From: a virus
Direction: 5' to 3' (one strand)
IMG/VR virus record: IMGVR_UViG_3300027872_000014
Coordinates: 1-40,003 of that record
DNA length: 40,003 nt
Shown: positions 22,699 to 29,194 of the stretch, piece by piece
How the letters are laid out: each line of letters opens with the position of its first letter
Numbering within the stretch: position 1 is the stretch's first letter
Notes under the pieces: generated by a model
Database searches by the model: none
What the model saw: only the letters and a program-made list of their open reading frames with translations
Told to the model about the DNA's origin: nothing
Made by a program: the position numbers and the translations under genes

Positions 22699-24140
22699 TG
22701 TGTCTTCCTGAAAATGTATTCCGCCGGCTCCTTCCGCGTGGACGGGCGGGCCAGCTTCAGTTCCAGTTGGAGCTCGGGCGAGACATACAGTGACGTCCCT
22801 ACCTCCCGGGCAATGTACTTCGCGAGTTTGATGCGCTTGCCGTGCTCACCGCGGCCCGTGCCGATGTAGTCGCTGAGACCGGGGAAGCGTTCGTAGTCTC
22901 CGCGGATGCCCTTGTAGAGGGACTCCGCGGTGAAGGGGTCGTTCTGGTTGTCGGCGCCGTAAGAGAAGAGGTCTTGCACGCGGTCGTCGAGCTCTTGCGC
23001 CTGCTGCAGCGCGAGCTGCCCGAACTTGGGGCAGATGCGCGGCACGCAGAAGTCCAGCCAGTGCCGGAACCGGAAGAGCGGCTCGATCGCCTGCTTGATC
23101 TGGTCGACGGGCTGCATGGCGAGGCCGAGGAGCTCGCCGTAAGCCTCGGCGCGGAGGGCGAAGGCCTCTTCGACGCAGAAGGGGCGCATGGGTTGGGGGA
23201 TCTCGCGGTAGAGGTTGACCATGAGGGAGCGGGTCGCGAGGTCGGGGTCGAGTTTGGCGTCGTTCGCCGTCAGGGAGAAGAGGACGCCCTGCTGGGCGAC
23301 CGAGCGGGACTGGCCGAGGATGCGGACGCGCTTGGACCAGCCGTCGGTCAGGAGCCGCGCGAGCCGCTCGTTCTTGAAGGTGCCGCCGCCCTGGACGACG
23401 ACGTTGTCGAGGGCAATGAAGCGGCCGTTCTCAATGAAGCGGGCTGAGACCTGCTTCTCAAGCTCTCCGCCGCGGTATTGCACCGCGCTTTGGAGCTCTC
23501 CGGTTAGGATGATGCCGGAGGCCTGGACGAGACTCGATTTACCGACGCCGCGGTCGTTCCCTGTGACCGTGAGCATCGGCACCGCCAGGCGCTTGTCGAG
23601 AACGACCGCTGAGAGGAGCCAGGCCATGACGTTGGCCCGGTAACCCTCGTTCTGGAAGGGCACTCCGGAAAAGACCTGCTCGAGCGCGGTTGTGGACGTC
23701 CGAGCTTTGATAACAGGCGCCTCCGGGGCACAGAAGAGATAGACCTTGGCCGTGGGATCGTAGCCAGGCGTCTCAACGAGGACATAGGAACCCCCGGCCC
23801 ACACCACTACCGGCTCGCGGACCACGTTCTCGACGAGAGGCAGGCGCAGCTTGGCCTCGGATCCGAAGAGGGTCATGGTGTGGGGATACTGGAGCATGGC
23901 AGGGAGGGCCTGGCCATCCTCCGTTGGCCTGACAACATCAACGAGGCTCGGGATCGTCCCGAAGAAGTCGGTGACGTTCATGATCCTGCGCGGACCAGCC
24001 GATTGATCAATGAAGAGGAGAAACCCATCCGACGTGCGGAAGAACCGCCCGCTATCTGCAGCGTGCTGGTAGAACTCTTGGCACCAGTGGTGGATCGACT
24101 CCTGCCCGTGGAATGTCGAGTAGAACTGCGGCCTTGGCAT
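22695..24140 (-). CDS. Helicase-like P-loop ATPase (SF3/D5-like), replication protein
   Basis: 481 aa. Walker A lies near residues 195-206 (TGNDRGVGKSSL), Walker B near 243-250 (RFIALDNV), and a sensor-type Asn in FSLTAND near 285. This layout matches superfamily 3 / D5-type helicases that load at phage and plasmid origins, often fused to or paired with primase. The N-terminal 170 residues (IHHWCQEFYQHAADSGRFFRTSDGFLLFID) may be a divergent primase-like or specificity domain. First leftward gene from the divergent non-coding region, followed six genes later by PolA, so it is the best candidate for the replicative helicase. No separate primase is recognised. Confidence 0.7.
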   Translation of the reverse strand: MPRPQFYSTFHGQESIHHWCQEFYQHAADSGRFFRTSDGFLLFIDQSAGPRRIMNVTDFFGTIPSLVDVVRPTEDGQALPAMLQYPHTMTLFGSEAKLRLPLVENVVREPVVVWAGGSYVLVETPGYDPTAKVYLFCAPEAPVIKARTSTTALEQVFSGVPFQNEGYRANVMAWLLSAVVLDKRLAVPMLTVTGNDRGVGKSSLVQASGIILTGELQSAVQYRGGELEKQVSARFIENGRFIALDNVVVQGGGTFKNERLARLLTDGWSKRVRILGQSRSVAQQGVLFSLTANDAKLDPDLATRSLMVNLYREIPQPMRPFCVEEAFALRAEAYGELLGLAMQPVDQIKQAIEPLFRFRHWLDFCVPRICPKFGQLALQQAQELDDRVQDLFSYGADNQNDPFTAESLYKGIRGDYERFPGLSDYIGTGRGEHGKRIKLAKYIAREVGTSLYVSPELQLELKLARPSTRKEPAEYIFRKTQ

Positions 24141-24505
24141 ATTGGTTCCCTAAGAAAAACTGACCGAGATCCCATTGTAACAGCTGGCCCGGCGGGGTTC
24201 CATGGAAAACCCCGGGGGAGTCCCGGCGCCGGGGCGGGTAGTGCAAAAGGCACTCCCCCGGACGTAACCCGCGCGCCCGCGCGCCGTTCCGCCGATCCCC
24301 GGGGGAGTGGGGAGTGGGGACCTGCCCGTGCCTATTACCGAAAACCCCTTATTCTTTTACATATAGTACCTTAAGGACACAGTGCTTATTTATCCTGTAT
24401 CTCTCTAACTCTATTCCTCTTCTTCTCTTCTGTCGGGGGGAGTAGTTGCGGGCACGCCCCGGCAAACCCCCCTCTCAAATGTGTCAGCAGCATCGCGGGG
24501 GGAAA

Positions 24506-24547
24506 CGTAAGTCCTGCTGCGCGTTTGACTTACGGAAAAGGCTTTTC
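24506..24547. promoter_or_regulatory. Two adjacent palindromes, possible operator
   Basis: CGTAAGTC (24,506-24,513) and GACTTACG (24,527-24,534) form a perfect 8-bp inverted repeat with a 13-nt spacer. It is followed directly by GAAAAG-G-CTTTTC (24,535-24,547), a perfect 6-bp palindrome. Neither has a T-run after it. Two back-to-back symmetric sites in a divergent control region suggest repressor or initiator binding. Confidence 0.45.
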
Positions 24548-24878
24548 GAGCTCCCATGCGAGGGCGCCTTCAATATATAGGAGGGGAGAGCGGCCCGGGG
24601 GGCCGGGGTCGTCCTGGAGGGTGGTCAAGGCCCCTTTCCTGGCGCAAGGCCGACCCCTCGAGCGGCGCGAGCGTCGCAAGTGCAGACAAGGCAACGGCTC
24701 ACTGCACCTATGTACAGGTGCGGCGCTCGGGATTCAAAATTTCACGGGGTATCACGACCTCACGGCCAGCATACGCTATGTAGTAGCACAATTCCCGCAC
24801 TTATCCCGTAGGCTACATATCACACTGTAATACACACTGCGCAATACAGTTATATTTCCCCCCGAGACAATATCGAGG

Positions 24879-24927
24879 GCCGGCTTGCACCATTGCCGAT
24901 CCTGTGGTATGTTCAGGTGCGGCCGGC
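24879..24927 (+). promoter_or_regulatory. Rightward promoter inside an imperfect inverted repeat
   Basis: TTGCAC (24,885-24,890), 17-nt spacer, then TATGTT (24,908-24,913) with TGG directly before it (an extended -10). The ATG of the first rightward gene lies about 55 nt downstream of the expected start point. Arms GCCGGCTTGCACC (24,879-24,891) and GGTGCGGCCGGC (24,916-24,927) are near-perfect reverse complements that bracket the -35 and -10, as an operator pair would. The -35 is poor, consistent with dependence on the extended -10 or an activator. Confidence 0.5.
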
Positions 24928-24975
24928 GCACGGGGCACCGAGGCGCGCGACAACAATAACCCGGAGGAAAGAATC

Positions 24976-25071
24976 ATGAAAGCGATACTTGTTATCGTGC
25001 TCGAAGCCCTCACGTTTACCGCAGCCGCAATGGTCCTCTACATTGCTTTAGTAAAAAGGTTTATCTCTTGA
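24976..25071 (+). CDS. 31-residue membrane mini-protein
   Basis: ATG at 24976 with GGAGG eight nt upstream. Nearly the whole peptide is one hydrophobic helix (ILVIVLEALTFTAAAMVLYIAL) flanked by Lys/Arg at both ends. Its stop overlaps the TTG start of the next gene. As the first gene of the rightward operon behind a strong ribosome site, it is probably expressed early. Small phage membrane peptides can alter host membrane processes, but no family is recognised. Confidence 0.65.
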   Translation: MKAILVIVLEALTFTAAAMVLYIALVKRFIS

Positions 25072-25262
25072 AAAAACACAAGTCGATAACCCACAAGGTG
25101 CACATTGTGATAGCACAAGCCGACGGAACCGTGATCGCTAACGGGAGTACGTGGTCCTTGGGGTCGGTTGAACTGGCCCTTGCGTGTGAATCACCCGCTT
25201 GTGGTTGCATTTGTTGTCAAGTTGCCCGGGCTGCCCGGCCTTACCCGGAGGATCGAAAGTGA
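25068..25262 (+). CDS. Small Cys-containing protein
   Basis: 64 aa with TTG start at 25068, AAGG eight nt upstream, overlapping the previous stop. N-terminal beta-like part (HKVHIVIAQADGTVIANGSTWSLGSVE), then CESPACGCICC, a tight cluster of five Cys that may bind metal. The stop overlaps the GTG of the next gene (GTGA). No family recognised. Confidence 0.55.
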   Translation: MKKHKSITHKVHIVIAQADGTVIANGSTWSLGSVELALACESPACGCICCQVARAARPYPEDRK

Positions 25263-26047
25263 AATACAGAACGTTCCTCGCGCGCATTCCTGATACCACG
25301 TTGCGGAAAAAGGTCCGCGCTTGGGTCGACCGCTGGGTAGCCAAGCCGGCTACTCTCCTCGGTGAGACGTTCAAAAGCGCCAAGACTGAAGCGACGGGTG
25401 ACGCCGACGTTGTCAGGGTGCTGAACTTAGCACCCGCTGACGAAAGCCATGCCGTCAATCTTTGCCCATGGGCAAGTGAAGCTTGTCGCGTCGAGTGTTT
25501 GCGGACCAGTGGGCACAATGTCCTGCCGCAAGCGAAAGTCTCCCGGATCGGCAAAACCGCGGTTTTCATGTGCTTTCGGACCAAGTTCCTCGCGCGGCTC
25601 CGGCAGGATTTGCGCAGCCTACAACGAAGGGCGGAAGGCGGTTTGACGGTCGCGGTCCGCCTCAACAATCTTTCCGACGTCGTCTGGGAAAAGGTCGTCC
25701 CAGGATTGTTCGAAGAGTACCCCGGGATTCAATTCTTCGACTATACCAAGTCGATCGATCGGACCATGTCCTATCTTGCTGGTGAGCTGGCCCCCAACTA
25801 CCACTTGACGTTTAGCGTCGACGAAAGGGATCAAACCGAAGAATACGCTGACATGGTCCTCAGCGACGACGGGGTTGCCGCCGTCGTCTTTGCCGGCGAT
25901 ACACTTCCCGAGACGTGGAACGGCTACCCCGTAGTCGACGGCGATCTCTCGGACGCAACATGGGCCCAAGCTCCCGGGACCGTGCGCGGCCTTAGAGCCA
26001 AGGGAGCCGCGAAGGAAAGTACCTCAGGCTTTGCAAGAACCGTTTAA
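25259..26047 (+). CDS. gp88-like phage protein with Cys cluster (function unknown)
   Basis: 262 aa from GTG at 25259, chosen for GGAGG seven nt upstream and overlap with the previous stop; an ATG at 25199 has no ribosome site. It matches a widespread phage/plasmid family related to mycobacteriophage gp88: LNLAPADESHAVNLCPWAS, then CRVECLRTSGH (C69, C76, C80), a further Cys at 105, AVRLNNLSDVVWEKV, FFDYTKSIDRT, YHLTFSVDE, and the closing DGDLSD...GTVRGLRAKG and GFAR. Three closely spaced Cys plus a conserved TIM-barrel-like order of motifs suggest an iron-sulfur or metal enzyme. No biochemical role is established. Placed early in the rightward operon, before the clamp gene. Confidence 0.75.
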   Translation: MKYRTFLARIPDTTLRKKVRAWVDRWVAKPATLLGETFKSAKTEATGDADVVRVLNLAPADESHAVNLCPWASEACRVECLRTSGHNVLPQAKVSRIGKTAVFMCFRTKFLARLRQDLRSLQRRAEGGLTVAVRLNNLSDVVWEKVVPGLFEEYPGIQFFDYTKSIDRTMSYLAGELAPNYHLTFSVDERDQTEEYADMVLSDDGVAAVVFAGDTLPETWNGYPVVDGDLSDATWAQAPGTVRGLRAKGAAKESTSGFARTV

Positions 26048-26049
26048 CC
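26036..26049 (+). repeat. 14-bp direct repeat, copy 1
   Basis: AGAACCGTTTAACC covers the last codons and stop of the gp88-like gene. The same 14 bases recur at 26,863-26,876. Both copies lie 29-48 nt before an ATG. Confidence 0.6.
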
Positions 26050-26077
26050 TTCTACCCCGCAACCACGGAGAAACGAC

Positions 26078-26779
26078 ATGCTCATACCACCAAGCGTACT
26101 GAAGGGGCTTTCACATGCTGCTAGCGACGAGCTCAGCAGGCAAGCCTGGACAAGGGGTCGAGCACTGATTCCCAGGACAGGGTCTCAGTTAGTGGGTGTC
26201 CACTTGGAACGGACAACTGTTACTGGTCTGCCAGGACCAGCAAGTGCAGCTGCAACCGACGGCAAGATACTGGCCATGGCCAGCTGGGACGAGCCGAACT
26301 GGAAGGAATACCCGGTGGACGGGATCGGATTCGACCCCAAACCGTTCGAAGGGTTCTCGGTAACAATCGACACGAAGGATTGTCGGGAACTTGCCAAGCT
26401 TCCCACGAAGAACGTGGTGAAGCCGATTCTCGGGAACGTAGCCATCGACGAGCAGAACAACGGCCTGGGCGAAACCACGGCCATGGCTACCGACTTGGAC
26501 ACGACGCGAGAGTACAAGTTCAAGCCGATAGAAGGGACGTTTCCCGACTACCGGATGGTCCTACCAAAGGACAGCCCACAAGCCACGATCAAACTTGACA
26601 TCCGACAGCTTGAAAGAGCTGTGAAGATCTTCAAGGATACGTTCGGAATCAGGAAGAACGACAGCATAGCTGAGTCGGGGGTAGAGCTGGAGATATTCTC
26701 TCCAGACAAGCCAGCCAAGATGACCATGGCTAAAAACGGACTGGACGTGACAGTCCTCGCCATGCCGTTAGTGAAGTAA
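26078..26779 (+). CDS. DnaN-like sliding clamp, short form
   Basis: 233 aa, ATG with GGAG upstream. Bacterial beta-clamp signatures are present: ATDGK at residues 59-63 (the ATDGHRLA site of domain 2), IEGTFPDYRMVLPK at 151-164 (the G-x-FPDYRRVLP site at the end of domain 2), and a C-terminal LAMPLV like the VMPMRL ending of DnaN. The order corresponds to domains 2-3 of the usual 366-residue three-domain clamp, with little room for domain 1. A two-domain clamp would need three copies to close a six-domain ring, as in PCNA and T4 gp45. It would tether PolA. It ends just before a strong terminator. Confidence 0.75.
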   Translation: MLIPPSVLKGLSHAASDELSRQAWTRGRALIPRTGSQLVGVHLERTTVTGLPGPASAAATDGKILAMASWDEPNWKEYPVDGIGFDPKPFEGFSVTIDTKDCRELAKLPTKNVVKPILGNVAIDEQNNGLGETTAMATDLDTTREYKFKPIEGTFPDYRMVLPKDSPQATIKLDIRQLERAVKIFKDTFGIRKNDSIAESGVELEIFSPDKPAKMTMAKNGLDVTVLAMPLVK

Positions 26780-26790
26780 CCCGCAACCCG

Positions 26791-26825
26791 GGAAGGGGAG
26801 AGACTGCCACGGTTTCTCCCCTTCC
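26791..26825 (+). terminator. Terminator after the clamp gene
   Basis: GGAAGGGGAGA and TCTCCCCTTCC form a perfect 11-bp stem with a 13-nt loop, followed by a very short T stretch. Strong hairpin, weak T-tract. Confidence 0.6.
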
Positions 26826-26862
26826 TTGGCGATTGACGGCGGCGCCCTTGTCGACGCGCCAT

Positions 26863-26876
26863 AGAACCGTTTAACC
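26863..26876 (+). repeat. 14-bp direct repeat, copy 2
   Basis: Second copy of AGAACCGTTTAACC, 20 nt before the ATG of the 49-residue gene and after the clamp terminator. The position suits a regulatory or transcript 5'-end signal, but no -10/-35 is visible around it. Confidence 0.55.
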
Positions 26877-26896
26877 CTTTACAGAAAGGCTTTAGT

Positions 26897-27046
26897 ATGA
26901 CAGTACTACTAACCGGAAACCCTGTAGACGGATTGATTTTCTACGGCCCCTTTGAAAGTGCTGAACACGCCGCTGATTGGGCGGAAGGTAATTGTAAGAA
27001 TGAAGAATGGTGGACTGCTGATTTAGTTTCGGTTACAGAAAGGTAA
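26897..27046 (+). CDS. 49-residue hypothetical protein
   Basis: ATG at 26897 with AAAGG seven nt upstream; ends four nt before the next ATG, with an AAAGG in its last codons serving that gene. Sequence GLIFYGPFESAEHAADWAE resembles the short phage proteins that fold as a small alpha/beta unit (FxGPFxSxExAxxWAE). Lower GC than neighbours. No function known. Confidence 0.65.
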   Translation: MTVLLTGNPVDGLIFYGPFESAEHAADWAEGNCKNEEWWTADLVSVTER

Positions 27047-27050
27047 AACC

Positions 27051-27347
27051 ATGGCGACAATCGAGAGCACGTACAAGGGCCACCCTACCTTGAATTGCGA
27101 CGGAGTCGTGACGCTGGGCCTCCGCAAGTTGGGGGCGATTCTCGACAATATCGACGCGGTCAAGGCTTTCGTCGAGAAACACAGGGCAGCCCGCGCGGCC
27201 CTTGCGGCCGATCGGGCCGCAACACACCAGAAGCGTGAACAGGCTCGAGCCGCGCACGACGCTCGAGTTCGGGCGCGCGAGTTTGACACTCTGGAAGAAG
27301 AGCGCGCGGGCTTAGGAACCCAGCTTCGTCGCGGTGGGACAAGATAG
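27051..27347 (+). CDS. Hypothetical protein with charged coiled coil
   Basis: 98 aa. The N-terminal part (YKGHPTLNCDGVVTLGLRKLGAILDNIDAVKAFVEKH) looks like a small fold with a long helix. The rest is Ala/Arg/Glu-rich helix (AARAALAADRAATHQKREQARAAHDARVRARE). No family recognised. It is followed by a membrane-protein gene after 22 nt. Confidence 0.6.
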   Translation: MATIESTYKGHPTLNCDGVVTLGLRKLGAILDNIDAVKAFVEKHRAARAALAADRAATHQKREQARAAHDARVRAREFDTLEEERAGLGTQLRRGGTR

Positions 27348-27369
27348 ATAGCACAATGTGGAGGACACC

Positions 27370-27615
27370 ATGAGCATAGGCCGGAGCTTGACCCGCGCCA
27401 GGGCCCGTTGGGCCCGGGCCCGGGGAGTCGCGGTGTGGCGGCTGCAAATTCGATACTGGTGCCCACTCCAGGAACGCTTAGCGCGTGCATGGGCCCGAGT
27501 GGCTCCTGTGCTGGTTTGGATCTGGCATATTGTAGTTTGGGCGCTATTCCTGTTGTGGTTCGGCATGGGCTCTATGGACCTTGGAAGCTGGGACGCATTT
27601 GGACAGGGGATTTAA
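27370..27615 (+). CDS. Small basic membrane protein
   Basis: 81 aa from ATG at 27370 (GGAGG five nt upstream); a start at 27358 would lack that site. Arg-rich first 45 residues (SLTRARARWARARGVAVWRLQIRYW), then one hydrophobic Trp-rich segment (VLVWIWHIVVWALFLLWFGMG). Basic head with a C-terminal anchor suggests a cytoplasmic domain tethered to the membrane. A pinholin-like role is possible but unsupported by context, as no lysis genes are near. Confidence 0.55.
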   Translation: MSIGRSLTRARARWARARGVAVWRLQIRYWCPLQERLARAWARVAPVLVWIWHIVVWALFLLWFGMGSMDLGSWDAFGQGI

Positions 27616-27633
27616 CCGGGCCGCTGTAAGAGC

Positions 27634-27671
27634 TTGACAAGCCCGGGATTGTCGGGAATACTTACTTGACT
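27634..27671 (+). promoter_or_regulatory. Sigma70-type promoter for the DUF932 gene pair
   Basis: TTGACA (27,634-27,639) matches the -35 consensus fully. A 17-nt spacer leads to AATACT (27,657-27,662), 4 of 6 for the -10. A second TTGACT at 27,666-27,671 is followed 17 nt later by the poor TAAGAG. The spacer contains CCCG-GGATTGT-CGGG, a small inverted repeat that could be an operator. First gene start at 27,745. Confidence 0.6.
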
Positions 27672-27744
27672 CGGGTCGGCCGCGGAGGTAAGAGTGGCCG
27701 GTGAGTCACCGCCTGAGGTTTCTGCAACCCCAATGGAGGAGCGT

Positions 27745-27942
27745 ATGACGAAGTTTACGAAAATCGTTCGTCGCGAGGTCACCCTGCTCTCTCGCGACGC
27801 GGAATTGCCGACGGTTACCTGGGTTCTGGAGTTCGGCCCCCAGGGGCTACGTGTGCGGCGGAAGGGCTCGAGCGTGAGTGCATACAAGCCCTGGCACGCG
27901 ATTGTCGGGAGTGTCATTGTCACCGGTACGGTTAGTCATTAG
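27745..27942 (+). CDS. Small hypothetical protein
   Basis: 65 aa from ATG at 27745, preceded by GGAGG at 5-nt spacing; upstream in-frame starts lack this. Sequence FTKIVRREVTLLSRDAELPTVTWVLEFGPQGLRVRRKG suggests a short beta-rich protein. It shares the promoter with, and lies 11 nt before, the DUF932-like gene. No family recognised. Confidence 0.6.
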   Translation: MTKFTKIVRREVTLLSRDAELPTVTWVLEFGPQGLRVRRKGSSVSAYKPWHAIVGSVIVTGTVSH

Positions 27943-27953
27943 GAGGAACGGAG

Positions 27954-28736
27954 ATGCTTACCATTCCCAAGTGTGATCGGGATTCTATGGTCATTGTTAA
28001 GTCGGTTGCGGACCTTGAGGCTGTGCCTGTGACTCCCCGCGGAGCCCGCTCGGGCCGCTGGCAGGGCGTGAGGCATGCGGACTTTGTACGGGCGGCAGCG
28101 TCGGCCGTGCGCTCTCTGGGCTGGGAGATCGACAAGACGCACGCAATGCTGACGCGCAAGGGCGCGGGCCTTGTGGGCTCATTCGATATCTCGCCAGTAG
28201 ACGGGAGGGCACCCACAGCGGGCCGGTTTCCCGAGCACCTGCTCCGGACTATGCGCCCGTCTATTGGGTTTCGCCATGCGAACGACTCCGTCCATGCGTT
28301 GAACGTGTACTTCGGGGCCGTTGTGAAGGTCTGCTCAAACGGTTTGGTCTCGTCCTGCACGACGCAGGGGCAGCGTCGGAAGCACACGAGCGGGCTGGAC
28401 CTTTCCAGCTGGGTCCGTGACGCAGTCGGAGCCGCGTTTCGCCAAGGCGAGACTCTGGACGTCGACGTCGAGGCCATGCACCAGGCGCCGCTGGGAGTAG
28501 GCCCCTTGAATAACGCCCTCTGTGGTCTGGCTCGCATGGGCCTCATGCCCTGGTCTTTGGTCGGCAAGGTCGACCGCGAGTTTGCCAAACCGCGGCACCT
28601 GGACTTCGCCGACAAAAACGTCTGGTCCTGGTACAATTGCGTGACCGAGATCGCCAAGGAACAGGCGCCGGACGCGCAGTTCAAGACGCTCGACAGTGCC
28701 TGGGGGCTCGCCCGGGCGCTTGCGCAGCTCAATTAG
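27954..28736 (+). CDS. DUF932-like phage/plasmid protein
   Basis: 260 aa, ATG with GGAGG upstream. Middle and C-terminal motifs match the DUF932 family (also seen as TIGR03299-like): IGFRHANDSVHALNVYFGAVVKVCSNGLV, RRKHTSG, and the closing NVWSWYNCVTEIAKEQAP...SAWGLARALA. The family is common in phages, plasmids and conjugative elements close to replication genes. Some members are proposed to work with DNA metabolism, without a settled activity. Flanked by its own promoter upstream and a strong terminator downstream, so this pair forms a separate transcription unit. Confidence 0.75.
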   Translation: MLTIPKCDRDSMVIVKSVADLEAVPVTPRGARSGRWQGVRHADFVRAAASAVRSLGWEIDKTHAMLTRKGAGLVGSFDISPVDGRAPTAGRFPEHLLRTMRPSIGFRHANDSVHALNVYFGAVVKVCSNGLVSSCTTQGQRRKHTSGLDLSSWVRDAVGAAFRQGETLDVDVEAMHQAPLGVGPLNNALCGLARMGLMPWSLVGKVDREFAKPRHLDFADKNVWSWYNCVTEIAKEQAPDAQFKTLDSAWGLARALAQLN

Positions 28737-28747
28737 AGTCGGACCAT

Positions 28748-28780
28748 GGGCCGGTCGCATAGTAGCGGCCGGCCCTTTTT
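28748..28780 (+). terminator. Strong Rho-independent terminator
   Basis: GGGCCGGTCGC and GCGGCCGGCCC pair over 11 bp (one T-G pair) around a 6-nt loop, followed by TTTTT. Ends the DUF932 unit. Confidence 0.88.
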
Positions 28781-28820
28781 ACTGCCTGCACAGAGAACCT
28801 GTATTTCACCGGAGAACACC

Positions 28821-29009
28821 ATGACTGACAACGAAATCCGAGACACCGCTGTTGAGTACGTCGCGCGCCACGAGCACGACAACTGCCAGATTTTCACCGA
28901 CCCCGATTGCCGTATCAAATCTTGGAACTTAGGCGACTGGACTACTGTTCAGGTTTGGGTCGCAATGAGACGACCAATTGCGCCTCCTAACATAAAAAGA
29001 ACACCGTGA
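28821..29009 (+). CDS. Small hypothetical protein
   Basis: 62 aa from ATG at 28821 with GGAG upstream; the open frame extends back to 28746 but that part lies over the terminator. Sequence IRDTAVEYVARHEHDNCQIF, then KSWNLGDWTTVQVWVAMRR. Bracketed by terminators on both sides, so it must have its own promoter or depend on read-through. No family recognised. Confidence 0.55.
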   Translation: MTDNEIRDTAVEYVARHEHDNCQIFTDPDCRIKSWNLGDWTTVQVWVAMRRPIAPPNIKRTP

Positions 29010-29033
29010 GACTCTAAACCTCCTCCGAGACAC

Positions 29034-29074
29034 GGCCCGGGCGGGACCATACTGCCGCTCGGGCCTGTCTTTTT
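29034..29074 (+). terminator. Terminator, first copy of tandem pair
   Basis: GGCCCGGGCGG and CCGCTCGGGCC pair over 11 bp (one G-T) around a 10-nt loop, followed by TGTCTTTTT. Lies in a 57-bp unit that is exactly repeated next to it. Confidence 0.85.
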
Positions 29075-29090
29075 GGGGTTGCGCAGCACC

Positions 29091-29131
29091 GGCCCGGGCG
29101 GGACCATACTGCCGCTCGGGCCTGTCTTTTT
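29091..29131 (+). terminator. Terminator, second copy of tandem pair
   Basis: Same hairpin and T-run as the copy 57 bp upstream. Two in series would insulate the downstream sugar genes from upstream transcription. Confidence 0.85.
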
Positions 29132-29194
29132 GGGGTTGCGCAGCACCGGTGGGGGCGGTACCATAGGGCTTTGGCTCAACAGGAGACAAGGCGC

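Larger units (their letters stand above)
24141..24975. other. 835-nt divergent non-coding region, candidate origin/control region
   Basis: No convincing gene on either strand; open frames here have shadow-like composition. The half nearest the helicase is GC-rich with four partial copies of CCGGGGGAGT (24,212-24,221; inverted 24,252-24,261; 24,299-24,308; a diverged one near 24,435). Then come an A/T-rich and pyrimidine-rich stretch at 24,340-24,432, palindromes at 24,506-24,547, an inverted repeat GCACCT-ATGTAC-AGGTGC at 24,704-24,721, another A/T-rich stretch at 24,770-24,870, and the rightward promoter. Repeats beside A/T-rich DNA next to a helicase gene are what a phage replication origin looks like. 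No promoter of good quality was found for the leftward genes. Confidence 0.55.
29034..29147. repeat. Exact 57-bp tandem duplication (plus decayed third copy)
   Basis: Bases 29,034-29,090 and 29,091-29,147 are identical. Each unit holds one complete terminator and the tail TTGGGGTTGCGCAGCACC. A third, diverged start of the unit follows at about 29,148-29,165 (GGTGGGGGCGGTACCATAG compared with GGCCCGGGCGGGACCATAC). It lies directly before the sugar-gene pair. Confidence 0.92.

Noticed and set aside
24525-24830. Plus-strand frames in the divergent non-coding region (24,525-24,830 and 24,556-24,783)
   Set aside because: Gly/Arg/Ser-rich with no motif, no coupling to neighbours, and they run over palindromes and repeats typical of control DNA.
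27370-27615. Holin assignment for the small basic membrane protein
   Set aside because: One hydrophobic segment alone is not enough, and there is no endolysin or spanin beside it.
29030-29150. CRISPR-like repeats
   Set aside because: Two exact adjacent 57-bp units without unique spacers; each is a terminator hairpin.
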